Assembly: GCA_001717545.1 (NCBI GenBank)
Contig: CP017039.1
Location: forward strand, 1,426,001 to 1,490,000
From: Anaerolineaceae bacterium oral taxon 439
GTDB lineage: Bacteria; Chloroflexota; Anaerolineae; Anaerolineales; Anaerolineaceae
Direction of reading: 5' to 3'
Length of the DNA: 64,000 bases
How positions within the stretch are numbered: position 1 is the stretch's first letter; each line of letters opens with the position of its first letter. The position numbers and the translations under genes were made by a program. The notes beneath the pieces were generated by a model. That model saw only the letters and a program-made list of their open reading frames with translations. It made no database searches and was not told the DNA's origin. Shown here piece by piece: positions 28,650-36,947 of the stretch.

Positions 28650-29222
28650 ATGAACGAATGGAACGAATATGCGGTCGACAGTATTCATGTTAGCTTAACT
28701 ACGCAGCAGCGTATGCTGATTCTAAAGGACGTTCGCGACGAAATCTATCTTCCGATCTGGGTAGGTTCGTTTGAGGTCGACACGATCGTTATCGGGCTTC
28801 AGGAAATCGAGGTCAGCCGTCCGCAGACGACCGACTTGCTGAAAGAGGTTATCGAAAGCCTGAACGGCAAGGTGCAGCGGGTCGAAATCACAAAGATTCA
28901 GGACGAAACGTATTATGCGAATATTGTCATTCAAAGCGGCGATCGGACGCTGCGCCTGGACGCGCGTCCCTCCGACGCAATCGCGCTGGCGGTTCGATCG
29001 CACGTTTCGATTTTCGTTTCCGCTGCGATCGTTGAGAGCGCGTCGATTCGCCCGGAAGCGGATATCCGAACGGCGTCGATCGATCGCGGGGAACCGGCGG
29101 CGCCGATCGATCTTGCCGGGCTCAGCGTTTTCGACGATTTTCTTAAGACGTTAGGCGTCGATGGGGATAGCGAAGGTTTAACGGACGGGGCCGGCGATTC
29201 AGGCCCGGACGCGTCGATTTGA
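28650..29222 (+). CDS. Bifunctional nuclease family protein (DUF151)
   Basis: 190 residues. The BFN domain covers about residues 6-130: VSLTTQQRMLILKD, LPIWVGSFEVDTI, RPQTTDLLKEVIESL and ARPSDAIALAVRSHVSIFV are the family's conserved blocks. Members have been reported to cut DNA and RNA in plants and occur widely in bacteria with unclear function. The C-terminal 55 residues are acidic and variable. The stop overlaps the first possible codon of dnaB, so the genes are coupled. Confidence 0.88.
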   Translation: MNEWNEYAVDSIHVSLTTQQRMLILKDVRDEIYLPIWVGSFEVDTIVIGLQEIEVSRPQTTDLLKEVIESLNGKVQRVEITKIQDETYYANIVIQSGDRTLRLDARPSDAIALAVRSHVSIFVSAAIVESASIRPEADIRTASIDRGEPAAPIDLAGLSVFDDFLKTLGVDGDSEGLTDGAGDSGPDASI

Positions 29223-29227
29223 TTAAG

Positions 29228-30619
29228 ATGATGGAAGATCGTCCGTTCCAAACGGTTCTGCAGGAGGAAGCGGCGGGACTGCCTGATGACGGTCCGGCGC
29301 TGCTCTTGGTCAATCGCGACGCTGAGGTCAACGTTTTAGGGTCGCTGCTGATCGATCCTGAAAAGTTCTATGACGTCAGCCGTCGGGTCAGGAGCGAGGA
29401 TTTCTATTTCCGGAAACATCAGTGGATTTTTCAGGCGATCCATGACCTGATCAACGACGGGATGGCGGTCGATCCGACAACCGTCGCCGGGCGGCTGAGC
29501 GATGTCGGCCGGTTGGCGGAGATTGGCGGTCAGAATTATTTATTGTCGCTGACGATCGAGACTGCGTCTTCGTTAGGCGCGGAATCCTACGCGCGGATCG
29601 TCCAGGAAAAAAGCGCGCGGCGGCAGCTCGTCGCGCGTTCCGCGGAAATTGCCGCGCTCGCGAAGGACGAATCGACCGAACTCGATACGGTTTTTCAATC
29701 GGCGGAACAGAAGCTTTACGAAATCCACGAGAATCAGGCGAATAAGGGTTTCGAAACGGCGCAGGACGTCATTCAGCAGGTTTTCAGCAAGCTGCATGAA
29801 AAGGCGCAGTCGAAAGAGGAATTTCATGGCCTCCCGACCGGGTTCACGGATTTGGATAAGCTCCTTGGCGGGATGCATCCCTCCGACCTGATGATCGTTG
29901 CTGCCCGTCCGGGGATGGGGAAGACGAGTTTCCTGATGTCCGTCCTGCGTCACGCTGCGCTGAACGTTAAAAAGAACGTCGTTTTCTTTTCGCTGGAAAT
30001 GAGCAATGATCAGATCATGCAGCGGCTCCTTTCACAGGAGTCGGGGATCGACAGCCGGAAAATCCGCGACGGTCGGCTGGCGTCCGACGAGCTTCAGAGT
30101 CTCCTGATATCGATGGACGTGATCGGCGATTCACAGATTTTTCTGGACGATACGCCGGGGATCACCCCGATGGCGCTGCGTTCGAAGCTGCAGCGGCTTA
30201 AGCGGGAAGCCGATATCGACCTGATAATTATCGATTATCTGCAGTTGATGTCCGGGGATCTGTTTAAAGACAATCGCGTTCAGGAGGTATCGTATATCTC
30301 TCGGAATCTTAAAATTCTTGCGAAGGAGTTCAGCGTTCCGGTGCTGACCGCCGCGCAGATGTCCCGCTCGGTTGAGCAGCGCGCGGATAAGTTGCCGATG
30401 CTGTCCGACCTGCGCGAATCGGGGTCGCTGGAGCAGGACGCGGATATCGTCATGTTCCTGCACCAGCCGGACAGCGAAGCCGGGGAGGGGCTGGAGGGGT
30501 TGGTGAAGCTCATCGTTGCGAAGCATCGGAATGGCCCGATCGGCGATATCGACCTCGTGTACCGGAAAAATTTAGCGCGTTTCGACAACGCGGCCAGAAT
30601 GAACGATTATGGCGGATAA
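29228..30619 (+). CDS. dnaB: Replicative DNA helicase DnaB
   Basis: 463 residues from ATG 29228; TTG 29219 would add three. The hexameric helicase unwinds DNA at the replication fork. The N-terminal domain (about 25-130) includes VNVLGSLLIDPEKF. The RecA-like domain has Walker A ARPGMGKTSF, Walker B DLIIIDYLQLM, and the C-terminal SDLRESGSLEQDADIVMFL with the arginine-finger region. No intein is present. No clear ribosome binding site precedes the start, consistent with translational coupling to the nuclease gene. The next gene, dnaD-like, overlaps by 11 bases. Confidence 0.96.
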   Translation: MMEDRPFQTVLQEEAAGLPDDGPALLLVNRDAEVNVLGSLLIDPEKFYDVSRRVRSEDFYFRKHQWIFQAIHDLINDGMAVDPTTVAGRLSDVGRLAEIGGQNYLLSLTIETASSLGAESYARIVQEKSARRQLVARSAEIAALAKDESTELDTVFQSAEQKLYEIHENQANKGFETAQDVIQQVFSKLHEKAQSKEEFHGLPTGFTDLDKLLGGMHPSDLMIVAARPGMGKTSFLMSVLRHAALNVKKNVVFFSLEMSNDQIMQRLLSQESGIDSRKIRDGRLASDELQSLLISMDVIGDSQIFLDDTPGITPMALRSKLQRLKREADIDLIIIDYLQLMSGDLFKDNRVQEVSYISRNLKILAKEFSVPVLTAAQMSRSVEQRADKLPMLSDLRESGSLEQDADIVMFLHQPDSEAGEGLEGLVKLIVAKHRNGPIGDIDLVYRKNLARFDNAARMNDYGG

Positions 30620-31247
30620 GCTTACGCGTCCTTTCCAGAGCTTCAAGAGCGGCGTCACGGCGATTCCGACGCAGTTTTTTTCGGACGTTCTCCCCTGGAT
30701 CGACGACATGGACGAATTAAAGGTTACGCTCTTCGGGTTTTACCTGCTGAATCAGTTCGTGGGCGATATGCGCTATATTATTATCGACGACTTCCTGGAG
30801 CTGTCCGGCGTGATCGAAGCGTTCGGCGCGGAAAACGCCAGGGCCCGCGTTCGAGCTGGGCTCGAAAAAGCGGCGGAGCGCAGGACATTTCTGACCGTCG
30901 ACTACGGCGGGCGGACGCTTTATTTCCTGAACAGTCCGAAGGGCCGTGCCGCCGTTCGCAGACTGACGTCGGGCGAATGGACCCCCGACGCATTTTTGCA
31001 CCTGTCGAGGACGGTCGATCTGGATCGTCCAAATATCTATACGTTATACGAGGAAAATATCGGTCCATTGACGCCGCTGATCGCGGATCGGCTTCGGGCC
31101 GCGGAAGAAAAGTATAAACCGAATTGGATCGCCGACGCGATTGAAAAAGCGGTCGTCAGCAACGTCCGCAGCTGGCGGTACGTTGAAGCGATTTTGATGA
31201 GCTGGAAGGAGAACGGGCGAGATGGGACCGAAAGAGACGATCGTTGA
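30609..31247 (+). CDS. DnaD-domain replication protein
   Basis: 212 residues. A winged-helix-like N-terminus (FLELSGVIEAFG; GGRTLYFLNSPKGRAAV) is followed by the DnaD/DnaB_2 domain (about 137-200): IYTLYEENIGPLTPLIADRL, then WIADAIEKAVVSNVRSWRYV and AILMSWKENG. This is the canonical YxxxIG plus WIxxA...N..W pattern. DnaD proteins act in primosome assembly and helicase loading. It overlaps dnaB upstream and the loader-like gene downstream (26 bases), so the three form one translational unit. Confidence 0.88.
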   Translation: MADKLTRPFQSFKSGVTAIPTQFFSDVLPWIDDMDELKVTLFGFYLLNQFVGDMRYIIIDDFLELSGVIEAFGAENARARVRAGLEKAAERRTFLTVDYGGRTLYFLNSPKGRAAVRRLTSGEWTPDAFLHLSRTVDLDRPNIYTLYEENIGPLTPLIADRLRAAEEKYKPNWIADAIEKAVVSNVRSWRYVEAILMSWKENGRDGTERDDR

Positions 31248-32658
31248 GCGGCTGCGACGAATTTACGGCGATATCGAGCCGATGCTGCCGGCGGCGGATT
31301 CGTCTCCGGCCGGCTCATATGGCGCTCTCGGCGATGTAGATTGTCCGATTTGTCATGGGATCGGTTTTGTATCGTACGACCGGCCGGTCGGCGATCCGGA
31401 TTTCGGACGGATCGTTCCCTGCGGCTGCCGCAGGCGGCTAACCGAAGGCGAGCGGCGTTCCGCGCTTCTTTCCCGGAGTAATTTACGCGGCTACGAGGAG
31501 ATGACGTTTGAGCGGTTCAATCCAGACGGCAGGGGGCAGCTCTCGCCCGAGGAGCGGCAAACGCTGACGCTGGCGAAAAACGCGGCGATGAATTTCGCTT
31601 CGCGGCGGGAAGGCTGGCTCCTTTTCAGCGGCGCGTACGGGACGGGAAAAACGCATTTAGCCGCCGCGATCGCGAATCAGGTCGCGGCGGACGGGATCGA
31701 CGTCGTATTCCAGCCGGTTCCGGACTTGCTGGACTGGCTCCGCGCTTCCTATTCCGCGTATAGCGACTCATATCAGGAACGCTTCGATCGGATCCGGATG
31801 GTTCCGGTCCTGATCCTTGACGATCTGGGCGCGGAGAGCGGGACCGAGTGGGCGGGCGAAAAAATCTTTCAAATCTTAAATTACCGGACGGTCAACCAGC
31901 TGGCGACCGTGATCACGACGAACGCGGGCCTATCCGAGCTTGACGGCCGAATCGCTTCGCGGCTCTCCGATCCGGCGCTGGTCACCCAGATTCGGATTAC
32001 CGTCCCGGATTACCGGAAGCCGTATTCCAACGGCGGGGCGTTCGATTCAATTTCAACGCTTCATCAGCTTTCAGACCGGTTGTTTTCGAACTTTGACGGT
32101 CGCGAGGCTGAGAACCTGGGCCCCGACGCCCGAGCGGAGCTGGATCAGGCGCTTCGGAAGGCGCGGGCGTTCGCCGCTTCGCCGCAGGGCTGGCTTATTT
32201 TTTCGGGCGCGCATGGCGCCGGCAAGACGCATTTGGCCGCCGCGATCGGGAACGAGGCGGTGGGGACGAATCCAGGCCGCGTTCTTTTCGTCAGCGTCCC
32301 GGAGCTGCTGGATCACCTGCGCGCGACGTTCAGCCCGACGTCGTCGGTCTCGTTCGATCGGTTATTCGAATCGGTTAAGAACGCGCCGATCTTAATTCTG
32401 GATCATTTAAATACAGCGAACGCGACGCCCTGGACGAAGGAAAAACTCTTCCAGATCGTGAATTACCGCTCGCTGATGCACCTGCCGACGGTCGTGACGA
32501 CGATCCTGCCGCTTCAGGATCTCGATCCCGGGATACAAAGCCGCTTCCTGGACCCGAAACGTTCCGTTATCGTCTCGATGTTCCGGATACCCATGTACGG
32601 CCGCAGCGTGGAAAGCGGCCCGCTTCCGCCGCGGGCCGAGAAAAAGAAGCGTTTCTGA
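31222..32658 (+). CDS. DnaC/DnaI-like helicase loader with two tandem ATPase modules
   Basis: 478 residues, about twice the usual loader length. An N-terminal zinc-binding segment has CPICHGIG and CGC (about 37-71). The first AAA+ module has Walker A GAYGTGKTH with Lys143, Walker B LILDDLGAE with Asp200-Asp201, and a TTNAG sensor 1. After about residue 270 a second module repeats the pattern: GAHGAGKTH with Lys335, then LILDHLNTAN where the second Walker B acid is His395, then TTILPL. The second site therefore binds nucleotide but probably hydrolyses poorly. It ends KKKRF. Together with dnaB and the DnaD-like gene it likely loads the replicative helicase. Confidence 0.88.
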   Translation: MGPKETIVERLRRIYGDIEPMLPAADSSPAGSYGALGDVDCPICHGIGFVSYDRPVGDPDFGRIVPCGCRRRLTEGERRSALLSRSNLRGYEEMTFERFNPDGRGQLSPEERQTLTLAKNAAMNFASRREGWLLFSGAYGTGKTHLAAAIANQVAADGIDVVFQPVPDLLDWLRASYSAYSDSYQERFDRIRMVPVLILDDLGAESGTEWAGEKIFQILNYRTVNQLATVITTNAGLSELDGRIASRLSDPALVTQIRITVPDYRKPYSNGGAFDSISTLHQLSDRLFSNFDGREAENLGPDARAELDQALRKARAFAASPQGWLIFSGAHGAGKTHLAAAIGNEAVGTNPGRVLFVSVPELLDHLRATFSPTSSVSFDRLFESVKNAPILILDHLNTANATPWTKEKLFQIVNYRSLMHLPTVVTTILPLQDLDPGIQSRFLDPKRSVIVSMFRIPMYGRSVESGPLPPRAEKKKRF

Positions 32659-32838
32659 CCGCGCAAAGCGTCTCGGCGGATATGACCGGTCCCGTGTGAA
32701 AGCTTTGGAAAGACGCGTGTAACCTTATTTTAGGAAAATTGCACGGATAAGAACATGGCGCTTTGCGAATCGTTACTCTGAAAGGCTGGTATCATTGGGC
32801 TGAAAGACCCTTTTCAAGGAAGGAGAGAAAACAGCGTT

Positions 32839-33735
32839 ATGTCAAAGAAAGCGTCGAATTTTCAGAAAAAGGTAATGAGCCTCGGCTATCGCGGAAAAGA
32901 GATTTTTAAGCCAATCAATACCGGCCGAATCGATGAACATGTCGCCTGTATTCGAGAGTGGGTCGCAAACATATTCTTTTATACGAAGAACGGCGTGACG
33001 ATCATGATCGACGCCGGATATAACTATGACCGGCTGAGGGAGAAAATGGGGTGGCTGGATATTGATCCGGCGGAAATTCAGCACATTCTGATCACGCATC
33101 AGGACACGGACCACGTCGGCGCGGTGGAAACGGACAGCGATCTGATGTTTAAGGATGCGACGCTTTATGTCGGGGAGGTCGAAAACCGGTACCTCACGGG
33201 AGAGGTGCGTCGAAAGGTACTCTTTGGTTGGTACCGGCTGCCGCTTGTTAAGATCGATAATCGAAAAATCCTGCTGAAAGACGGCGATATTTTCAATATC
33301 GGAGATATCCGGATTGAGGCGTTCCTGGTTCCGGGTCATACCTGGGGACATATGGTCTATCTGATCGATGACGCCTACCTGTTTACCGGCGATACGATCT
33401 GGTTCGGCGTGGATGGAGGCTATAGCTTTCTTAACGGCCTGGCCGAGGACAATCAGCTTGCGCTCCGTTCATTGGCGACGCTGGAACAAAAACTGAGAGC
33501 CAGAAAAAGGAGCCCGATCATTATCACGGGACATACGGGTTGGACGGACAGTCTGGATTTTGCATTTGCGCACCGGGATCAGATCTGCAACAGTTTTAGA
33601 AAGCAGGAGCCGCACGATCCGGACGCCCCGTATGATGCATATGATGACTCGGACGATACGGAAGAGAAAGCGCGGAATGTCAGCTTGCCGAAAGCAAACA
33701 AGGGAACGCGCGCGCATCCGACGGCGACGGGATAA
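32839..33735 (+). CDS. Metallo-beta-lactamase-fold hydrolase
   Basis: 298 residues. The zinc motif reads LITHQDTDHVGAV (about 89-101), a variant of HxHxDH with Gln-Asp in the first positions. Others are VPGHTWGHMVY (about 168-178), YLFTGDTIW and IITGHTGW. The fold is sound, but the missing first histidine (H-x-D-x-D-H) could reduce one zinc site. The C-terminus from about 255 is Asp/Glu-rich and then basic. Start 32839 has GAAGGAGAG upstream. It stands alone on a short transcript; substrate unknown. Confidence 0.85.
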   Translation: MSKKASNFQKKVMSLGYRGKEIFKPINTGRIDEHVACIREWVANIFFYTKNGVTIMIDAGYNYDRLREKMGWLDIDPAEIQHILITHQDTDHVGAVETDSDLMFKDATLYVGEVENRYLTGEVRRKVLFGWYRLPLVKIDNRKILLKDGDIFNIGDIRIEAFLVPGHTWGHMVYLIDDAYLFTGDTIWFGVDGGYSFLNGLAEDNQLALRSLATLEQKLRARKRSPIIITGHTGWTDSLDFAFAHRDQICNSFRKQEPHDPDAPYDAYDDSDDTEEKARNVSLPKANKGTRAHPTATG

Positions 33736-33872
33736 AAGACGCGGTATTCTTTGATATTTCAGGATACAATAGTGGGACGGCTGCGCCCTGTTTTTATGGA
33801 AAGAATGGCTTTTTAATGTTGGATTGATTTTCGGTTTTTTATTTCGTTCTGCTGTTCGTGAAAGGAGTTCTG

Positions 33873-34673
33873 ATGCGTACGCGAAGTTGGTTGTCGGTTC
33901 TATTGGCAGCTTTGTTTCTATTTTTCTGCTGTTCCGGCCCCTGCCTGGCGAGGCAGGCTGCGTCCGAAGCGTTGACTTCCGAAGAGGTGATGATCCTGCT
34001 GAACCTGCTGATCGAGAAGGCTGAGAGCGCGGTTTCCGCCGATGGGGAGATTGAGAACGCTGCGCTGATCGAAAAGCTGATGAAAATAGCGGAGGGGCAG
34101 GAAGGACCGGCCGGCAGTCCCAGTGCGGATTATCCTGCGGCTGAGCCGGAAACAGCAGCGCCGGAGCCTCAGCCCGAAGACGAAGCGATCGACTGCGTCA
34201 TGGGGCCGATTGCGTTGAATCAGGTTTATTCCTGCACGGCGGGTGGGCATGACGCTGAATTCGCGATCAACCTCGTCTGGCAGCCGCGAATGTATACTCA
34301 TATCGCTGAATACGCTGCGGTCGGGTATTTTGTCGAAATGCGGATTGAAATCACGAACCTGACCGATAAAACCTGGGATGGCCTGAAAGCGTCGTCTTTT
34401 TCGCTGATTGCGAATCTTAACGGCGTTGAGTCGGATATCATCGTTCCGCTCAACGAGCAGGTTTCCATCCGGAAATCGACCTCTTATGAGCAGAACCAAA
34501 TCCGCGATCCCTTCTTCCCGGGCCAGAAGCTGTCTACGTTCCTTATTTTCGACGTCGCGAAAGAAACGAACGGTGGAACGCTCATATTTCGGGCTGAGGA
34601 TAAAGCGGGCCAGCAGTCGGTGCTGCGTATCAGGATCCCGCTTCCGAAATTTATTCGTCCGGAATTCCAGTAG
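33873..34673 (+). CDS. Secreted protein with a DUF4352-like beta domain, paralogue 1
   Basis: 266 residues from ATG 33873, which has AAAGGAG 5 bases upstream; the ATG at 33858 precedes this site. A signal peptide (WLSVLLAALFLFFCCSG, then LARQA) is followed by a helical EEVMILLNLLIEKAES piece, a Pro/Glu/Ala linker (about 85-110) and a C-terminal domain (about 115-266) with INLVWQPRMYTHIAEYAA, EITNLTDKTWDGLKASSF and FFPGQKLSTFLIFDV. The last resembles DUF4352-type immunoglobulin-like modules but is not a clear member. Two cysteines (CVMG, YSCTAG) could form a disulfide. Its neighbour is a paralogue. Function unknown. Confidence 0.75.
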   Translation: MRTRSWLSVLLAALFLFFCCSGPCLARQAASEALTSEEVMILLNLLIEKAESAVSADGEIENAALIEKLMKIAEGQEGPAGSPSADYPAAEPETAAPEPQPEDEAIDCVMGPIALNQVYSCTAGGHDAEFAINLVWQPRMYTHIAEYAAVGYFVEMRIEITNLTDKTWDGLKASSFSLIANLNGVESDIIVPLNEQVSIRKSTSYEQNQIRDPFFPGQKLSTFLIFDVAKETNGGTLIFRAEDKAGQQSVLRIRIPLPKFIRPEFQ

Positions 34674-34761
34674 ACTGGGAGGATTCGCGAACCGTTCGGT
34701 TCAGGTTCATCGCGCGATTGATTCGCAGGGATGCTTTTTTGACGGAAAGGAGAGGATTGAG

Positions 34762-35676
34762 GTGCCGGGTTCTATATCTGTTTCAACGATTTTATTCAGC
34801 TTGATTTCGGTGTTTCTGACGGTTCCGAGCTTCCATGTCGCTGAGCCGGCGCCCGTTGCGACGGTTTCGACGGGAGCGAGCGGAATGATTTTGGTCGGGG
34901 AGATAACCCTGACGGTTCCGCCCGAAGAAGGCAGAATCATTTTTGTTGAAGACCCCGTACTGGCGATGAGCGCGACAGAGGCTCCTGAAATCGCTCCGAC
35001 GGAGACGCCGGAGCTGACGGATCAGGGGATTCAGGCGGTCACCGCGACCGGGGAAGCTTCCGCGACGCCGACGGAGGGCATGTCGCTGGCGGAAATGAAA
35101 ACCTGGCTGGCGGAGCGTCAGCGAACTCAAACCGTTGCCGCAGCGGTCAATGCACCGGAGCCGACGCTTACTTCTGAACCTGAGCCGTATACCTGCCTGC
35201 TGCCGAAGGCGCGGATGGGTTTTGAGAATACCTGCCTGACCTCGCCGCAGACGCCAGAGTTTTCAATCAATATCGACTGGCAGCCGAGGTTCGAGACGCA
35301 TATTGCCGGCATCGCCGCCGCGGGTGTATTCGCGGAGATCCGGGTTAAAATAACCAATCTGTCGGAAAGAACATGGCATGGTCTGGACGCGGGATCTTTT
35401 TTCCTGGCGGAAGATCTCCCGGACTCGGACGTGGCGATCGAGTATCGGATTGATGAGGCAATGACTGTCCGGAAGTCGAACTCCTTTCAGATTAATCAGC
35501 TTGAAGAAGATTTCCATCCCGGTCAGGCGAAATCTTATTACCTGATTTTCGATATTCCAAAGAATTCCCGGGCGCAGACGCTGATATTTCGTGCCGAAGA
35601 GATCAACGGCGGAAAAGCCGCGGTCCGATATAAATTTCAGCTTCCGGATTACGTTCCGTTGGAGGATCGTCAGTAA
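34762..35676 (+). CDS. Secreted protein with a DUF4352-like beta domain, paralogue 2
   Basis: 304 residues from GTG 34762, which has AAAGGAGAGG 7-9 bases upstream; the open frame extends much further upstream but overlaps the previous gene and lacks a site. A signal peptide (ISVSTILFSLISVFLTVPS) leads to a Thr/Glu/Pro-rich linker (about 75-145). The C-terminal domain (about 155-304) repeats the neighbour's features: INIDWQPRFETHIAGIAAAG, ITNLSERTWHGLDAGSFF, FHPGQAKSYYLIFDI, and YTCLLP with a second Cys. The two genes arose by duplication. Upstream of the cobalamin riboswitch; function unknown. Confidence 0.75.
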   Translation: MPGSISVSTILFSLISVFLTVPSFHVAEPAPVATVSTGASGMILVGEITLTVPPEEGRIIFVEDPVLAMSATEAPEIAPTETPELTDQGIQAVTATGEASATPTEGMSLAEMKTWLAERQRTQTVAAAVNAPEPTLTSEPEPYTCLLPKARMGFENTCLTSPQTPEFSINIDWQPRFETHIAGIAAAGVFAEIRVKITNLSERTWHGLDAGSFFLAEDLPDSDVAIEYRIDEAMTVRKSNSFQINQLEEDFHPGQAKSYYLIFDIPKNSRAQTLIFRAEEINGGKAAVRYKFQLPDYVPLEDRQ

Positions 35677-35719
35677 TTCGCCCGATCGCGCGGACTGCAA
35701 GCGAATCGGATATGATACA

Positions 35720-35845
35720 ATCCGGGAAGAAGAATCGTCGGATGAAATCGGTGTGAATCCGATACTGACCCGCAGCCGTGAAAGCGAGCCCGCTTAAGAC
35801 GGACCATCGACGAGGATGACAGAAGAGAAAGACGCCTCGGGGAAT
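35720..35845 (+). promoter_or_regulatory. Cobalamin riboswitch
   Basis: The conserved B12-box pieces are present: ATCGGTGTGAATCCGAT (35747-35763 region), then CTGACCCGCAGCCGTGA and the AGCCCGC block. The element lies 100 bases before a cobalamin-type ABC transporter operon, exactly where B12 riboswitches occur. The boundaries are approximate. A terminator hairpin follows and forms the likely expression platform. Confidence 0.85.
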
Positions 35846-35865
35846 GGGTGAAAACGAATGATCAG

Positions 35866-35888
35866 AAGAGCCTCGAGCAGGCTCTTTT
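35866..35888 (+). terminator. Riboswitch terminator hairpin
   Basis: AAGAGCCT (35866-35873) pairs with AGGCTCTT (35879-35886), followed by TT. It lies between the riboswitch core and the first transporter gene, fitting transcription control by cobalamin. Confidence 0.7.
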
Positions 35889-35948
35889 CGGTTCTCGGGC
35901 ACGGCGCGGTCGAAGTTTCCTGGCGATTTAGATGAAAGAAGGTTGATC

Positions 35949-36905
35949 ATGAGAAAATGGTTTGTCCCGCTGAGTCTGATGTTTTTGTTGGCTGTCCTGA
36001 TTTCGGTTCCGTTTTCGGTCCAGGCTCAGGCGCCCGCGCCGGCAGCTGTCGACGAGCCCGTCATTGAAACGAAAGTTTTCGAGGATGGATTTGGCCGCAG
36101 GGTTGAAATTTCGTATCCGCTGACGTCGATCGTTTCGTTAGCGCCGTCGGTTTCGGAAATGGTCTGTGCCGCTGGAGTTTGCGACAAGCTGGTTGCGGTC
36201 GACGCTTATTCGAATTATCCGGAATCGTTGAATGAACTGGAGAAAATCGGCGGAATGAGCAGTGGGCTCGATATCGAAACGATCGTTTCTCTTGAACCGG
36301 ATCTCGTTCTTGCGGCCGAAATTAACGCGCCGGAGGAAATCAAGAATCTTGAGGATTTAGGTATTCCGGTTTATCAGTTCGCGAACCCGACCGATCTGGA
36401 CAGTATCCCCGCGTATTTCCTTGAGTTTGGCGAGGTTTTAGACGAGGTTGAGACGATGGAAGCGGCGGCGGAAGATTTCCTGGCCCGCCTGGACGCGGTC
36501 AAAGAAGCGCTGGAGGGGGTTGATCCGATTACGGTATTCTACGAAATCGACGCGAGCGATCCCGCGAGCCCATGGACGACGGGCGGCGGAACGTTTATCG
36601 ACAGCCTGATTACGCTTGCCGGCGGAACGAATATTGCTGCGGAGCTGGAGGGCGACTGGCTTCAGATCAGTATCGAAAAAATCCTGGAGAGCGATCCCGA
36701 CGCGATCGTTCTGAGCGACGCGAATTACGGCGTCACGATCGAAAGCGTTGCTGATCGGGAAGGCTGGGACGATCTTAGCGCGGTTCAGCGCGGCGCGGTT
36801 TATCCGATCGATTCGGATATCGCTTCGCGGCCGGGGCCGAGAATGGCCGACGCGGCGGAGATTCTTGCGGAATTTTTTCATCCGGAAATTTTCGGAACGA
36901 AATAG
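35949..36905 (+). CDS. btuF: Cobalamin ABC transporter substrate-binding protein
   Basis: 318 residues from ATG 35949 (AAGAAGG upstream). A signal peptide (PLSLMFLLAVLISVPFSVQA) is followed by the class III binding fold: GRRVEISYPLTSIVSLAPSV, EMVCAAGVCDKLVAVD, LEPDLVLAAE. The long bridging helix is about residues 155-185. GGGTFIDSLITLAGGTNIA and RPGPRMADAAEILAEFFHP end the second lobe. There is no lipobox cysteine, so anchoring is by the uncleaved helix or another route. Cobalamin specificity is inferred from the riboswitch; iron-siderophore binding is the alternative for this family. Confidence 0.9.
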   Translation: MRKWFVPLSLMFLLAVLISVPFSVQAQAPAPAAVDEPVIETKVFEDGFGRRVEISYPLTSIVSLAPSVSEMVCAAGVCDKLVAVDAYSNYPESLNELEKIGGMSSGLDIETIVSLEPDLVLAAEINAPEEIKNLEDLGIPVYQFANPTDLDSIPAYFLEFGEVLDEVETMEAAAEDFLARLDAVKEALEGVDPITVFYEIDASDPASPWTTGGGTFIDSLITLAGGTNIAAELEGDWLQISIEKILESDPDAIVLSDANYGVTIESVADREGWDDLSAVQRGAVYPIDSDIASRPGPRMADAAEILAEFFHPEIFGTK

Positions 36906-36947
36906 CCCCGCCTGCCGTTTGGAATCATTTCTCTAGAATGGCGAAGC

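Noticed and set aside
34408-34761. N-terminal extension of the second secreted paralogue
   Set aside because: It overlaps the first paralogue by more than 250 bases, has no ribosome binding site, and a strong site with a GTG start and signal peptide lies at 34762.
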